The translations under genes and the position numbers were made by a program. This document shows, piece after piece, positions 30,943 through 42,365 of a stretch of DNA of 64,000 nt; the first letter of the stretch is position 1; every line of letters begins with the position of its first letter. Below the pieces are notes generated by a model. It saw only the letters and a program-made list of their open reading frames with translations. It made no database searches and had not been told where the DNA came from. Location of the stretch: the NCBI GenBank assembly GCA_027579435.1, contig JANBPK010000924.1, positions 1 to 64,000 on the forward strand. The letters are read 5' to 3'. Origin of the DNA: Candolleomyces eurysporus. Its lineage: Eukaryota; Basidiomycota; Agaricomycetes; Agaricales; Psathyrellaceae.

Positions 30943-31429
30943 TGTCGAATCGTAATCAGTTCTGAGTTGCTGCGGATTCAAAGATGGACAGATGCAGGTT
31001 TTAAAGTGTACCACTAGCCTCTACATCCCAAACTCAAACTTGGTTGTGCTGTGTAATACAGACGAATCTGGGTTCATTCCTGCTCTTCCGTTTCAGAACA
31101 GATTTCTGACATCGAACGAACGCCACTGTCAACCATGTCTTTAATCCGGACCCGGTGGCCACTCACCGACCGAAGTGATGTTGGCCGAATTGGCGACTTG
31201 GGCGCCTTTCTCGGAGTTAACACAGGACCTATCTACCTACCTATGATTTGAGAAACTGGAAGTGACCATGTCACTGTCTGAACGCCTGGTGCCTTACATC
31301 TAACAGCGGCCTTCTGAATCGCAGCCGTAGGTCGCTTGCTGAATTAGAGGACAGCTTAAATATTGGTGTCTGCGAGCATGTGGCCGCTTACGGAGAAGCG
31401 AATGACGTTTATCCTTCAATACGAATGAA
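30943..31429. other. Intergenic, no gene seen
   Basis: DUF4436-like gene promoter side, 490 bp, no supportable gene. Confidence 0.4.
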
Positions 31430-31930
31430 GTGATCAGGGAGAACCCTCTGCCCTTCACTTATCTAGGGCCGACGTTCCATTCCCTAGTAGACACCACAAA
31501 TGATGACTCTACAGTCTACCGTAACTGTCTTCCCACGTTCTCGGATACGAACTCTGCATTTGTAGAACGGGTGAAAGTTTTCGCCAAGCTAGCGCCGCTC
31601 TTTGCGACGAATTAGAGGGAAACTTACGAGGTTCACCTCGTTAATCACTTCAATCTCAATCAGAGTGAAAGGATCATTGGTCTCGCATGCCGGCGACCCC
31701 CTCAGTCTGGACAGCATATGGGGAGGCGTTCAAGTTTTACTAGCTCAATTTAGAGTACGAGATTGTCCGCCGCCACCGGCTTACCCCTCCCCGAGTTCAG
31801 ACTATGCGCCGGCGAACGGACATCCATCATTGATATAGCTCTAGCAGGAGGCGCCCTACCCAAGGGTCAGGGTTATTCAAGCATTTCAGGGGTGTTCCAA
31901 TGGTTCGACCGGGTGCAAACTGCACAACAC
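31430..31930 (+). pseudogene. Decayed fourth copy of the unknown family
   Basis: One frame from 31430 reads VYRNCLP, then VKVFAKLAPLF, a TAG stop at 31613, then YEVHLVNHFNLNQSERIIGL. This lines up with copy 2 (QQWFQKLAPLL, YNLCLVHRHFNLQPGERMVA) with nearly the same spacing. Further on, SSISGVFQWFDRV matches SSWTSAGIPFEWKRV. The stop and poor conservation between blocks mark a pseudogene. The similarity was seen by eye over short blocks. Confidence 0.5.
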
Positions 31931-32409
31931 GATTAGAGTTCCCGTCCGGTCACCTTCTGGCTTCCGACTTGTCTTGGATAAGAATACTGAGCTCCAATAG
32001 GTTGCAGGACCTCACGAGACCGACCCGTTCCTTAATTTCCAGAACGTGTGACCTTGCACGGTCCTCGTCTTTCAATGTCAGAGCTTTGTTTTTTGGGATG
32101 GAGATCAGGGGTGGATAGCGGTACCTTTTTTCATTAGGCCAGCTTTGTCCTTTCATCTTTTGTTATCTTAATGTAGCTATTTAACTTTCAATCTTTTTCT
32201 ACTACCAAGGTCGTAATGGGGAAAGATAACGGTATCTTCTCTTCGTGCTTTCTTTGACACTGCATTGATATGCCACAAAATAGCGGGAGCTAGAAAGAAC
32301 CCGCCTTTACCAAGTTCGTTCAACAGAGGGAGCGGGAGCCTACAAGTGGTATGGGTTCGCAAAGAGAGAGACCAGCGCCTCCAGCACACTACAAGTCCAC
32401 ACACATACA

Positions 32410-33726
32410 ATGCTCTCTAAATCACTACTCGTCTGTATGGTCATCGTATACAGCCGGGCGCAACGGTGAGCAGGTCACTAATTCGGACGTTTGTTGCCAT
32501 TGACTCCTCCTCCCCAGGCTGCAGCAAATTGTTCGGGAGGTGAAACCTACTGTGGATCCTCTTTCTTCTCCACATGCTGTTCTGACCAGTGAGTATTGGC
32601 CGAAACAACCACTGTAGATCCATTCCTGATAATCCTCCATCTGGGTGTTAAAGGTGGAGGTGTAACTACCGACGGGGGATTCCAATCTGTCAGGATCTCA
32701 CCAATGACTACGTTAATGGATACGACGACGTGGCGTGCTCGAGCGGAAATCCATACATATATAGGTTTCCGTTGGTAGAACTTCCTCCAACCGACAAACT
32801 TACGAAACACTTTCCAAAGTCAGTTGCGATACTATCGGGATCCCAGGTTCCTGCTGTCGTGAGTCCTTTATGTTACACCCACGGATTGCGAAGGCGACCC
32901 AACACGAACATCAAATCTAGCGGTTGGCATGAGCTGCCACTACACAAGCACGACGAAAAAGGTGTATTGCATTAACCCGTATGGCGTCACCACCGCAGCG
33001 TATCCGACCTCCACGGCAGTCACCGCAATACCTTTACTCACAGCTATTCCTGCGCCGGCGCCATCAGATAGCTCAGCTACTCAAATTATATTCACTCCAA
33101 GCGATGCATGGACCACAGGTTCGCTTGGAGAAACGGACCGGAATTCAGCCTGTGGGGGAGTGCTTAGCCCGTATAGGCTCGTCACGAATGTACTCAACGC
33201 CACTATATCCTTTAACTACACTGGTAAGATTTGGTAAAATTATTGTAGAANTTTTTTGAACCTTACTCACCGGCGACGCACATCCGAAGGTCCTTCATTC
33301 ATGGTTCGCACCATTCCTTCGAAAACTGGCGGGGCATTCTCCGTCATCATCGACGGTTTTAACACGACCAACATCATCGACACATACAACCCTAATGCTT
33401 CGACCCTCGAAATGGCCCGCGGACAAAACTTGAATCCCAATTGCTATCATGTCCGTCAGTTACCTCCAATGAGGATCGTACCCATTGGCTACGACAGTCG
33501 CGAGACCCACACAGTGTTCTTGGTGTATATAGCTGCTGGTGGTAAGTTTCCGGGCACAGACGCGAGTAACCTAAGCGTCCAGTTTGATTCCTTCGCGCTT
33601 CAGATCTACTCAGATGCGCAGATGTCATCCGGACGGACTCGCAGGCAGTCTGGCTTTAGGGCTGTTAACACTCTGGCCTTGGTTGTAACTTCAATGATTA
33701 CTGTTGGGTCACTGGCCCTCCTCTAG
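32410..33726 (+). CDS. Secreted Cys-rich protein with probable GPI anchor
   Basis: Exon 1 (32410-32445) encodes MLSKSLLVCMVI, part of a short signal peptide; exon 2 starts at 32518 with AAANCSGGETYC. Splicing by phase gives a 12-Cys region with two CC pairs: C-x6-C-x7-CC-x5-C-x8-C-x15-C-x9-C-x8-CC-x5-C-x10-C, ending VYCINPYG. A Thr/Ser/Pro/Ala linker follows (PTSTAVTAIPLLTAIPAPAP). Next is a domain seen in many mushroom secreted proteins (FTPSDAWTTGSLGETDRNSA, NATISFNYTG, GGAFSVIIDGFNTTNIIDTY) and a hydrophobic tail (TLALVVTSMITVGSLALL) after a small-residue stretch. That suggests a GPI-anchored wall or surface protein. An intron between YTG and PSFMV holds the N at 33251. No known function. 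Confidence 0.7.
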
Positions 33727-34900
33727 TAGTACATGTCCCCATTAATTAGCGATGTAGAATTCTAGTTCAAAATGCATGCTTACTCTCTGAGCACCTGTGA
33801 AACAGTAGCAATCCGGGAAAACATGAAGGAACTCATCGCCTGTGTGGTAAGAATTGTTTAACTCGCCAGGAGACTGCCGTATCCATGCAGAATGGCAACG
33901 CCTTATCTTTCGGGCGAATCGTTCGGATACAGGAACATGATCCTTGACGTCGTGAGGACGAAGCATCGAGCCAATTGAAAGGAGAATCTAACGTTGTAAC
34001 GTCAGTTCTGTTTCCTGTCGAGCAGTAGGACGTGAGATCCACTCGTTACTGAGAACTAAACAAAGAATAAGGGGCTTTCAAATAGGCTCCGCTGTTTGAC
34101 GGAGTGGTGAATATGGTGATGGGGAAGCAGCGGGTGTCCAGACGGCTGGGATAAGGGCAAACGAAGATGCTACGTGACAATCGTACTGGTGAGCTGGAGC
34201 AACCCGGGTCTGACAGCTTCAAGTCGCTCGGGACGGTCACGTATGCAGGTAATGTGGGCGGGTCACTTGTTGTGTCAACTTCTGATACCGTTACACTTCT
34301 AAAGAGGCACATCGGCTTGCGGATGCAGAGTCGAACGGGAGGAACAGCAATTCAGGTATAGAATTTGGAAAGTGCAACAACTTGAGGTGATATCGGCTTA
34401 CATTAACATTAGTTTCAAATGCAAATTAAACAAATTTTCGTGGGCTGAGGCGTGCCAAAGCTTAACCTTCAAAGCATGCCGCCAGACCAAGATCAACAAA
34501 TCCCATAAACATGTTGCATTCCAATTCCTTCCTTCATGCTTGCAATTGGATCAGACCGTGCCGCCCGTAGTCGGGGGATCTTTATGATTACGAAAAGGTG
34601 AAGATCTGCGCCCACAAGTATGCAAAATTCAAGCAGAATTCGACAACCTGATCAGATAATACTTCACCTCCATTAAGACCCTCGCTGGGCTGTTGGACGC
34701 TCGGTGGACAAGCTCAAGGATGTGTTTTCAAATTTCCTGACAGAGGAGCAGACGGAGAGTGCGATGGCTCATATCCAGAATTGAAGTCGAGAATGTGTCT
34801 TCTTGGATCCTTTTTCTTCTCGCTGGAGCCGTGGCAAAGCGAGGCAGGACTTGTCTTGGTAATTCTGATTATCCCAGTCCGTTTCAACTTTAACCTTACG
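33727..34900. other. Gene-poor stretch
   Basis: No gene supported. A 32 nt stretch at 34262-34293 recurs at 35586-35617 with about four mismatches, perhaps fragments of one old repeat. Confidence 0.45.
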
Positions 34901-35029
34901 GAGAGTGTAGAGGGTTTTTAGTTCCCGATTTCAGAAGGGAAAATATCAAGCGCCCGTCGCCTGTAAGACGAAATCTCCTCAACATGTTTCCCTCTGCTTA
35001 ACAGTCCCGCCAGGAGACTCGATCCGGAG

Positions 35030-35275
35030 AGGCTTCGACAAGTATGCCGGTTACGGAGATGCCTACGCACAGTGGTTGGCCTGGGCACACCGCCGAGCAT
35101 TAACACGCCTAGTGTGTGCGGATCATCCTTGTGCAGTGGAGCTACGGCGACGGGGCACGACAATAGAGAAAAAATCCGACCTCTTGTCGGCCTGCCAATG
35201 CTGCGATGCAGAGACAGAGACAGAGCTTCACGTGTTATTTGCGTCGGCTTGGACGACTTGGTTGTAAAGCGGTAG
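35030..35275 (+). pseudogene. LINE-type reverse transcriptase remnant (zinc-binding tail)
   Basis: One frame reads HRRALTRLVCADHPCAVELR, then LLSACQCCDAETETELHVLF. This is the pattern of the zf-RVT segment at the C-terminus of non-LTR retrotransposon ORF2 proteins in fungi (HRR-x-LTRLLLSDH..., then C-x-x-C...E-x-H-x-LF-x-C). Only about 80 codons survive; the polymerase and endonuclease are not here. The final Cys of the motif is replaced (FASA), fitting decay. Confidence 0.6.
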
Positions 35276-35280
35276 TCTTT

Positions 35281-35846
35281 AATTTCTATCGTTGAGGATC
35301 TATCGGGGTCGATGACTGTTGATCGATGTCTGGACAAACCTTTGACTGCCGTTCACTTTTTCTTGGAGCACGCTTGCTCCAGCATGTAAAATTTGTCTGT
35401 GACATATTTCCTTTGTTCCCACTCTGAGTAGAATTATCATTGATAGTCATAGCATCGTGCTATAGAAGCAACCTGCGTTCTAACTTTGTTAATTCAATTA
35501 TAATGCGAAAGAAGAGACAGGATGCGGCATTTCTGATGGTCAGGTGGCCGCATGCATCCCGCAAGGCTGACGGCTTGCTCGTGGAGTCACTTGTTCGGTC
35601 AACTTCTGATGCGGTTATCCTCTCGTGGTCAAAACTCTCGCGTCACTAGTTGGAATAGGCTGACAGCTAATGAAGGTGAAGGAGAGTATCTCGATGGCAT
35701 CGATCCGCACTCTTATAAACGTCCGTACAAATCTGATCCGCTACCCGAGCAAGTAAGGAAGGAGGAAGAGGAAAGCTGACTAGGTATGTAACGTACCAGA
35801 CACGAATTGAATACTGAATGACTAACAGAAGAATACGACGAAGAAG
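35281..35846. other. Gene-poor stretch
   Basis: Holds the second copy of a 32 nt repeat (35586-35617) and no gene I can support. Confidence 0.4.
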
Positions 35847-36455
35847 CTAGTCTGCGAGGCTGAAGTGTTTGGTGCAAATGCAAGACAATTTCAGAGAGAG
35901 GGTTGGTTCTCCTTCATCTGTCGAAGGCTCGAGCGCCCAGGCGGTCTGATGATTCATGTCCTCGTCATCCCAGGGCCCATCGACAGGTTTCATCTCAAGG
36001 ATGTGCTGGCGTTGACCATAGTCTACGCGTTCGCACCAAATCTGCCCTTCAGGGACAGGGTCCTGCGCTAGGGATAAGCCTAGAACGCTTTCATTCCCTA
36101 CAATCTCCGAGAACTCTCGGAAGATTTCTGCGCGTGGGGGAGGAATAATCTCTTCAGGAGCGTTGACGCGTTTCCACTCAAAAGGGACCCCTGTCGCGGT
36201 CCAGGAGCTGGGAATGATGTCGCTGGGAGTGGGGTAATGGACTGTCTCCGGCTGCGTGACAAGTCCGGTGGCGACCATCCGCTCGCCCGGTTGTAGGACG
36301 ACGTGCTTGTGAACGAGGCAGAGATTGAATTTGTTTCGAAGCTCTTCTCGTGACAGCAATGGTGCGACTTTCTTGAACCATTCTTGGCGATCGGTAAGTG
36401 CCTCGTCGGCCTGCTTAATCGTTAGGAGGTCGTTGTACCCATTGTAGTCAAGCAT
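35847..36455 (-). CDS. Unknown basidiomycete family, copy 3 (full length)
   Basis: 202 residues, single exon, from ATG 36455 (MLDYNGYNDLLTIKQADEAL); the open frame extends upstream, but this start matches copies 1 and 2. It carries all conserved blocks (NLCLVHKHVVLQPGERMVAT, YPTPSDIIPSSWTATGVPFE, REFSEIVGNESVLGLSLAQD, GQIWCERVDY, RQHILEMKPVD). An acidic stretch (WDDEDMNHQTAW) is followed by a C-terminal SCICTKHF. It looks closer to copy 1 in the core (TATGVPFEWKRV) but keeps the tail that copy 1 lost. A TATATAAGGGCTC box precedes it, as in copy 1. Confidence 0.78.
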   Translation of the reverse strand: MLDYNGYNDLLTIKQADEALTDRQEWFKKVAPLLSREELRNKFNLCLVHKHVVLQPGERMVATGLVTQPETVHYPTPSDIIPSSWTATGVPFEWKRVNAPEEIIPPPRAEIFREFSEIVGNESVLGLSLAQDPVPEGQIWCERVDYGQRQHILEMKPVDGPWDDEDMNHQTAWALEPSTDEGEPTLSLKLSCICTKHFSLAD

Positions 36456-36547
36456 ATTTGAAGTGGGCTTGGAGTGGTAGGGTTGAACAAGGGGGAGCTT
36501 TGCGGGCTGTCGAGTAAAGGGGCGCTGAGGCTGCCTGAGCGCTGAGC

Positions 36548-36558
36548 CCTTATATATG
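36548..36558 (-). promoter_or_regulatory. TATA box of unknown-family copy 3
   Basis: Minus-strand TATATAAGGGCTC, about 95 bp before ATG 36455 and nearly identical to the box before copy 1. Confidence 0.6.
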
Positions 36559-36959
36559 CAACCCAAACTTCCTTTTCCAGCTAAACCCGGTCTCGGTAAC
36601 ACCATGCTGTAATCCATTTGATAAGAAACTCACCTTCAAGTTCCCGCACCGTAACTGTGACACACCTGCCTAATGATCCGAGCATCCAGAATACCATCGA
36701 ATAGGCATCCAATACCTTCTGATCTACTCACTAGCCTTCCTAATCAAAATTACCAAGATAGTCGGACGCGAAGTTGCCCAATCCAGTCGTCCTTTTAACA
36801 GAGTCCAGTCTGAACCTCGCTAGTGTAGCATTGCTTGCCTATGGCGCAGAGGGTCCCAGTGACCTGCTTGATGGGCGATGAGTCGACGAGGTCATTTATC
36901 GTTCATTTAGTCCTTTAAGCTTCAGGTGGTCCGAGAAGGCGGGACAATGGATGGAAGAG

Positions 36960-38050
36960 AATTCCGCCACGGAACACTGGTCATCCCTCCCACGACGGCG
37001 AAGAGGATCTCGTCCGATCCAGAAAGGTCGGTCGGTTAAGCTGAAGGGCGAGTGATCGACTAAATACAAACCGTCGGCAGTAAAACCTCGACGAAGGGAA
37101 TAACAATGACGAACTGCACGGTGCTACGGTTCGAAAGCGAACAAGATACATAAGATCGTCGTCGCAAAGGTAGCAGCAGATCCTCCACGGTAGACAACGT
37201 TGCAAATTTCACTCCTGCAAATCTGAGGTGATCATCATATTCACCGTCGACCATTACGACGAACCAGAAACAGAGTCCTATCGGGATAAACGGGGAGGGA
37301 GAATAATAAGGAACACAAACCCACGGCAGCAAGCGAAAAGGCACCCATAGGCAATAGTGACCGGCTACGAGAAAACGCCTTGCTTGACATCATGAGACCG
37401 GAGCATCGGGTCCGCCGCAGCCCTCTCCTATCCCAGACCAAACGCAGGTGGGGCACTAGTCAATTAAAGAAACTGAACCGGATAGGAGTCACCGGATGAT
37501 CATACCTCAGCAGAATAGATGAGGAAGAACGAACGACGTAGCATATTGATCCAAAGCATAAGCAGAGCGGGAACGGAGAACGACAACGTCTGACGCGTTC
37601 ACAGCGAGCAGGTTACTAATGAACCGTTGCGCGTTGACGGGAACATAACGGTGACTGCTGACCGCAACATGTATCGAGTCGAAGTTGCTGACAGTCAAAT
37701 CGTAATGCTGGAAATCATCATTCCAGCTAACAAGGAATAAAAAATGAGACATACTCATCAGTCGGAACTGAACCTGCAACATCCTTAGCGATGTCTGAGC
37801 CAACGACACACTTGAACGCGGATGAACCATTAACAATGTCACCAACATCGACAAAGCTTTCTGCAATGTTTGCCAGCATGCATCATATGAGCCAAAACAA
37901 GTGTCTAAAATGGATCTGAGTATGTGAAGTAGCATCAGGAAGGACATTTACAGATGCAATGCTCACCCCTAGTATCAGGAGCGCAACAAGCAATGTCAAG
38001 AGGTAGTTCAAAGAGCTCGACGTTTCCCTATCATTCACTTTGTCGAATTC
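36960..38050 (-). pseudogene. Possible decayed membrane-protein gene
   Basis: Minus-strand pieces look protein-like but do not join. They include LTLLVALLILG before a GTGAGC donor, then ANIAESFVDVGDIVNGSSAF, then NLLAVNASDVVVLR, and hydrophobic stretches such as SLAAVGLCSLLFSLPVY. GT-AG pairs exist (about 37910-37968 and 37451-37505), but frames break repeatedly. I cannot assign a family. It could also be chance open frames. Confidence 0.25.
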
Positions 38051-38875
38051 ATTAGCCTAAGGGGGAATGTTATGGGCTTGCTCAGGTTGCTATTGCAACA
38101 GAGCTGAAGTGGGCATTTGGACCAGATCAACAGTGTCCTGTTGATGCGGCGTATGCCTGCATACCCTTAGAAAAATTGCGAATTAATAGAAATTTTCTTT
38201 GGAAGTGCTTCTGAATTAAAGGACTAAGTAACGATGATGACTTATAGAACTTAGCATGTCTTCTGAACATTGCAAAACCAAGAGTCGGAGCAGTTCCTGG
38301 CTTCAGACTTAGCAGCTCTCAGGGATCTGGCTCAGTGACCCAAGTACGACAGTTTGGCAGCAGTGCTTTGTATTTGGAAGGCCCTGCGAACATATCCAAA
38401 GGATAGAGAAACAATTCAGAACCATAACTACACACCCAACCTGGCAAGGTACGGCGTAGGAAGAGAGTCTGCACACTACAAGGGACATTTGCCCTGACAT
38501 TCGCTAAGTGGAAAGTGTAATGTCACTCTGTGGCTTTGAGGATGTGATGGCAAATCCGTCAAGTCAATTAAACATGACAGTTACTGGATTCGGAAGAATG
38601 AACGACTCGGTTGCAGGCTTCTGAAGAACCGACCTGATGTGCGGACTGATGCAGAATGAGGGTGAAGACCAATGGACAGCTTCGGAACCCAAGATAGGAA
38701 TCGGGGTTGCAAGCCAAACTTGGTAGAGAGAAACGCATGGAGTGCGGAGAGATATGGAGTGCCTAGAGTCAGGGCAAGAGTGCGATAAGGGCTTGGGAGA
38801 GGTGCCCAGCCAACTGGATAGACGGAATTAGGATCAGGAGCAAAGGTCCTCACCTCTGAACCTATTCCGAACTAT
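38051..38875. other. Left flank of the retrotransposon pile-up
   Basis: No gene and no recognisable pol sequence. This matters because the integrase ORF right of the pile-up has lost its upstream half, which is not found here. Confidence 0.45.
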
Positions 38876-39547
38876 TGAAGCATGTGGAAATAGTGGAGTG
38901 CCGCTTCGGCAGCGGATTCCGAACGCGTCTTGATGCAAGTCTAGAAGGTCAAGACCTAGTTCTGGAGCCTGGATACCCTCATATGATTATTTCTGTTCAG
39001 ACTGGTCAATTTTGTGTGCTTATATCTCTGTTTGTCTTGGATGTGTTTGCCAAACTTATTTACAGTATTTAATCTTGGATCCTAAGTAACTAAATCTACA
39101 TAGCGGGTAGCTAGCGTTGTATTTTGCGTCTGGGTCCGTGTTACCCACCGAATCTACGAGAGCCTTTCTGTTATCTTTTGCGTGTTTAAGTTCAGAAGTC
39201 ATTTGGAGGCCGTGTCCTCACCGCGTTGTTAAAGTTATATCGTGTTGAGACCGTGTTCTCACTTCTGAAGTCAAATCTGTTTATTGTTGAAGTCTGTTGT
39301 CTACAAAGTTTAGATTCCGAAGCAATAACATCAAACCTGGTTGAGCCTTAGCTCTCCCCTCGAACTTGCAATTGCAAAGTTTACGTTCTGAAGCCTTAGT
39401 CCAACTTGACTTAGCGCTTTTCACTATACCCTTGCCCGCCTCTTATCTTCCAAAGATACTTGGTGTGTTTGTTTAGTGTGTGTTGGTGTTAGAGTTAGGT
39501 TCTTTGTCTTGTTGTGTTTTGAGCCTTAGAACGCGATCTGCACATCA
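38876..39547 (+). repeat. LTR-A, left copy (672 bp)
   Basis: Starts TGAAGCATGTGGAAATAG and ends CTGCACATCA. It is nearly collinear with 43486-44143, with scattered substitutions and small indels (roughly 90% alike by eye). It contains the blocks GCGGGTAGCTAG, GGTTGAGCCTTAGCT and TTGACTTAG. Confidence 0.8.
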
Positions 39548-40264
39548 GCAAATGGAAGGGCACGCTTTCCGGAAGCAATCCTTGGTGAATATCCATGCGG
39601 ACTTGACAACAGCCGCATCCAGAACAGGTTTGCAAAGCACCTGGGCTGCATTCTAAAGTTCAAGACTCAACTCTCAGCCTTTGATACCCTCATGTGATTG
39701 TGTTTCTTATCTCTCTCTGTCTCTGTCATCTATTTGTTTCCTTGTCTGTTTGCCAAACAATAATTACCTATATATACGTTTCTGTTTTATCTATTATAGC
39801 ATTAGCGGGTAGCTAGTGTTTGTATTTCGTGTCAGGACTGTGTTCCCAGGAATCTACAAGAGCCATCTGTTATCAAGAAAAGAGTGTTTAAGTTCGCAAA
39901 GTCAATCAGAGTCGTTTTGCTTGTATTTTATCAAATCGTTCTTGTGTTAAAGTTGCTTGAGGCCATGTTCCTCTGTTTGTGAAGTTATCCGTCGTATCTT
40001 GAACCATACCGTGTGTTAGCGAAGTCACTTTGTGAAGCATTTCTATCATTGCTGGTTGAGCCTTAGCTCCCCCTTGAACTTGCAATTGTACAAGAAGAGT
40101 TCTAGAAGCCTCTGTTGACTTGACTTAGAGCTTTTACCTATACCCCTTGCCTGCCTTTATCTTCATGAAGGTATTTGGTGTGTTGTGTTGTTGTGGTTGT
40201 GTGTGTGTGTTATAGTTCTATAGTTTTGTTGGTTAGAGAGCCCTAGTTCGCTACCTGCACATCA
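39548..40264 (+). repeat. LTR-B, left copy
   Basis: A distinct LTR related to LTR-A: it shares GATACCCTCAT, GCGGGTAGCTAG, GGTTGAGCCTTAGCTCCCCC and CTGCACATCA but is otherwise diverged. It directly follows LTR-A. Its left boundary is uncertain (39548-39620). The last 120 bp recur at 43354-43476. A candidate primer-binding site starting TGGAGCCCACTGC follows at about 40270. Confidence 0.7.
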
Positions 40265-40575
40265 TCTATTGGAGCCCACTGCAAGGGGGAGTCTTAAAGG
40301 ATCAATTGACTTTGGTTTTATTGTTTCTACGACTTGCCTTTGCACCACCCGGTCTTTATAAGACTATTATTCAGTTTGTGAAGTGCAAAAAAGTCATCAT
40401 TCCGCCTCTCAAAGTGAGCAATCTTGTAAAGAAACAGAAAGGAAAGCAACAAGAAGAAGCTACAACTTCAGATCATTGTTCCAAGTCCCTAGAAGTCGAT
40501 CATTTTACTTCAAGAACTCAAGGAAGAAGTACAGCCAATTCCTGAAGGGCAGGATTACTGCCTGGCATCCCTACT

Positions 40576-42306
40576 GTGTATCCCAGAGACATTCATTCAG
40601 TTAAGTGTGCGCTTAAAGAGACAGCAGAACACACCCTACAAAGCGCAGATAACCTATCAACTTTGTTAGACAAAATGAAGGAGATTGCACACAATCTTAC
40701 CTCAAGTATCCGTTCAGTAGAACAAGAGAGACCAAGCCAAGAGACCACAAGCTCGAGGCCCCACAGAAAAGAAAGAACTAGAACTTCACAAAGACCACCT
40801 CGTAGAGAAATGACCAAAATTCTAGACCCCAAGATCATGGTAGGAGATGGACTCGAGAACATGCCTACAGGCAAACAGTTCCCTCCCAACTATGCATTGA
40901 ATTGTCCGCACTACAAAAAGTCGCAAATCTTGGATTACATTCAAGAATGTGAGGAAGGAATGGCACAAAATAATGTGACCACAGACAGGATCAGAAAGAA
41001 GATCTTGTGTTACTACTTTACCTATACAGAGAGACAAGTCTGGATTCAGATGGACAAGTACAAGACTGGAACTTATGATCAGTTCAAAACCCAAGTCCTT
41101 AGATTCCATCCTGAAGCCTTAAGACAAGCCAAGGGTGACATCTCACACCTAAGGATCGTTTGTGTGCCTTATGTGGGTACTAAGCAAAAACATTATGACT
41201 CGTTGATTGAGTTCCATCTGAAGTTCAGACATGAGGCTGGGAAATTAGAGAACACAATTGTTAGCAACCGAGAGTTAGCTGAATTGTATCTGGGCACTCT
41301 TGACAAAGATTTTTGTGATCAAGTTCTCAAAGCTTTAGCGCTTGAGAATGAGAATGATAAGGAGAAAGACTTAGTTTGAGGAGCGGAACCCTTGAAGTGG
41401 GGCAAGTACCTAGAGAAAGCAGAGCACCTTGCAAACGTGAGGAAGCAGTTTTCCGATGGATTCAACTTTGAGAGGCAACTTGGGAGTGTTCTGCCCAAAC
41501 CTTTTTCCTTCACAAACCGAGCTACAGCTCCGGAAGTCTCTTCTGGACCTTCCATTCCTAAAGAAAGCGCACCTCCTGTTGTCAAGAAAGAACTTGATGA
41601 GGATTGCCCACTGCAGCATTTCCATTCAATGTTGAATGAGAAGTTCAACGAGTACAATCATAAGAACAAGTGTTTCTTTGACGAAGTGAGGAATACCAAG
41701 GACAAGATGGACATCCCACATAACTTCTTGCTCAACCAGCAGAGTCATCCTCAGCGGCCTCCACCGCTGCCCATGATGAACCAAAGTTCACAAACTCTGA
41801 TCTGTTACTATTGCAATCAGCCGGGTCACTACATGAATAACTGTTTGGCTCGTGATGCTCATCTGCAAGCTGGCAAAATTCAAGTCAGGCCCAACAGACT
41901 CTTCACTTCTGATGGAAGGTGCCTTGTTCAGAACGAGAAAGAAAGCATGCACGAATATGTGGACAAATACATGGCTGGAGCAGTACAGAATATGCAAGGA
42001 ATGTATGATGAAGACGAATACTCCTGGCAGCAGTTCAACTATAACTATGCCCCAGAAGTGGAATCTGTGACTCGTGAAGAGTTCCAACAATTGCAGGCTG
42101 CAATTGAGAGCCTTGCAAACAAACCATCATCTTCACAAACACCTTTGCCACCTCAGATGCAACAGTTCGTCCAAAACCAGGAGCTGGAGCGCAACTCTGG
42201 TTTAAATCAAATTCGTCGCAAACAAGAATGCATGAGCAGGGTAATGTCTCAGTTGGTGGAGACTTTGGATGACCTCAAAGGGAGGAGCCAGTTTGTCGCT
42301 ACATGA
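40576..42306 (+). pseudogene. Retrotransposon gag with CCHC zinc knuckle, interrupted
   Basis: A Gag-like polyprotein with a basic Ser/Arg-rich N-terminus, a capsid-like region (LDYIQECEEGMAQNN, FTYTERQVWIQM, YDQFKTQVLRFHPEA, SLIEFHLKFRHEAGKL) and a nucleocapsid CCHC knuckle (CYYCNQPGHYMNNC) near 41806. A TGA at 41377-41379 interrupts the frame after EKDLV. The same frame continues with GAEPLKWGKYLEKAEHL, so TGG to TGA is likely. A second stop at 42304 precedes a frame change. The true start is unclear; the first codon of the open stretch is GTG, not ATG. Confidence 0.75.
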
Positions 42307-42365
42307 ACCACTCCTAGCTCTTTTGATGAGGATTTTCAAGAGGACTGAGGAAGGATACCTCTGCC

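Noticed and set aside
38581..38853. Minus-strand frame rich in Pro/Leu/Ser left of the LTRs
   Set aside because: No reverse transcriptase or other family motif; cannot be the missing half of the integrase element.
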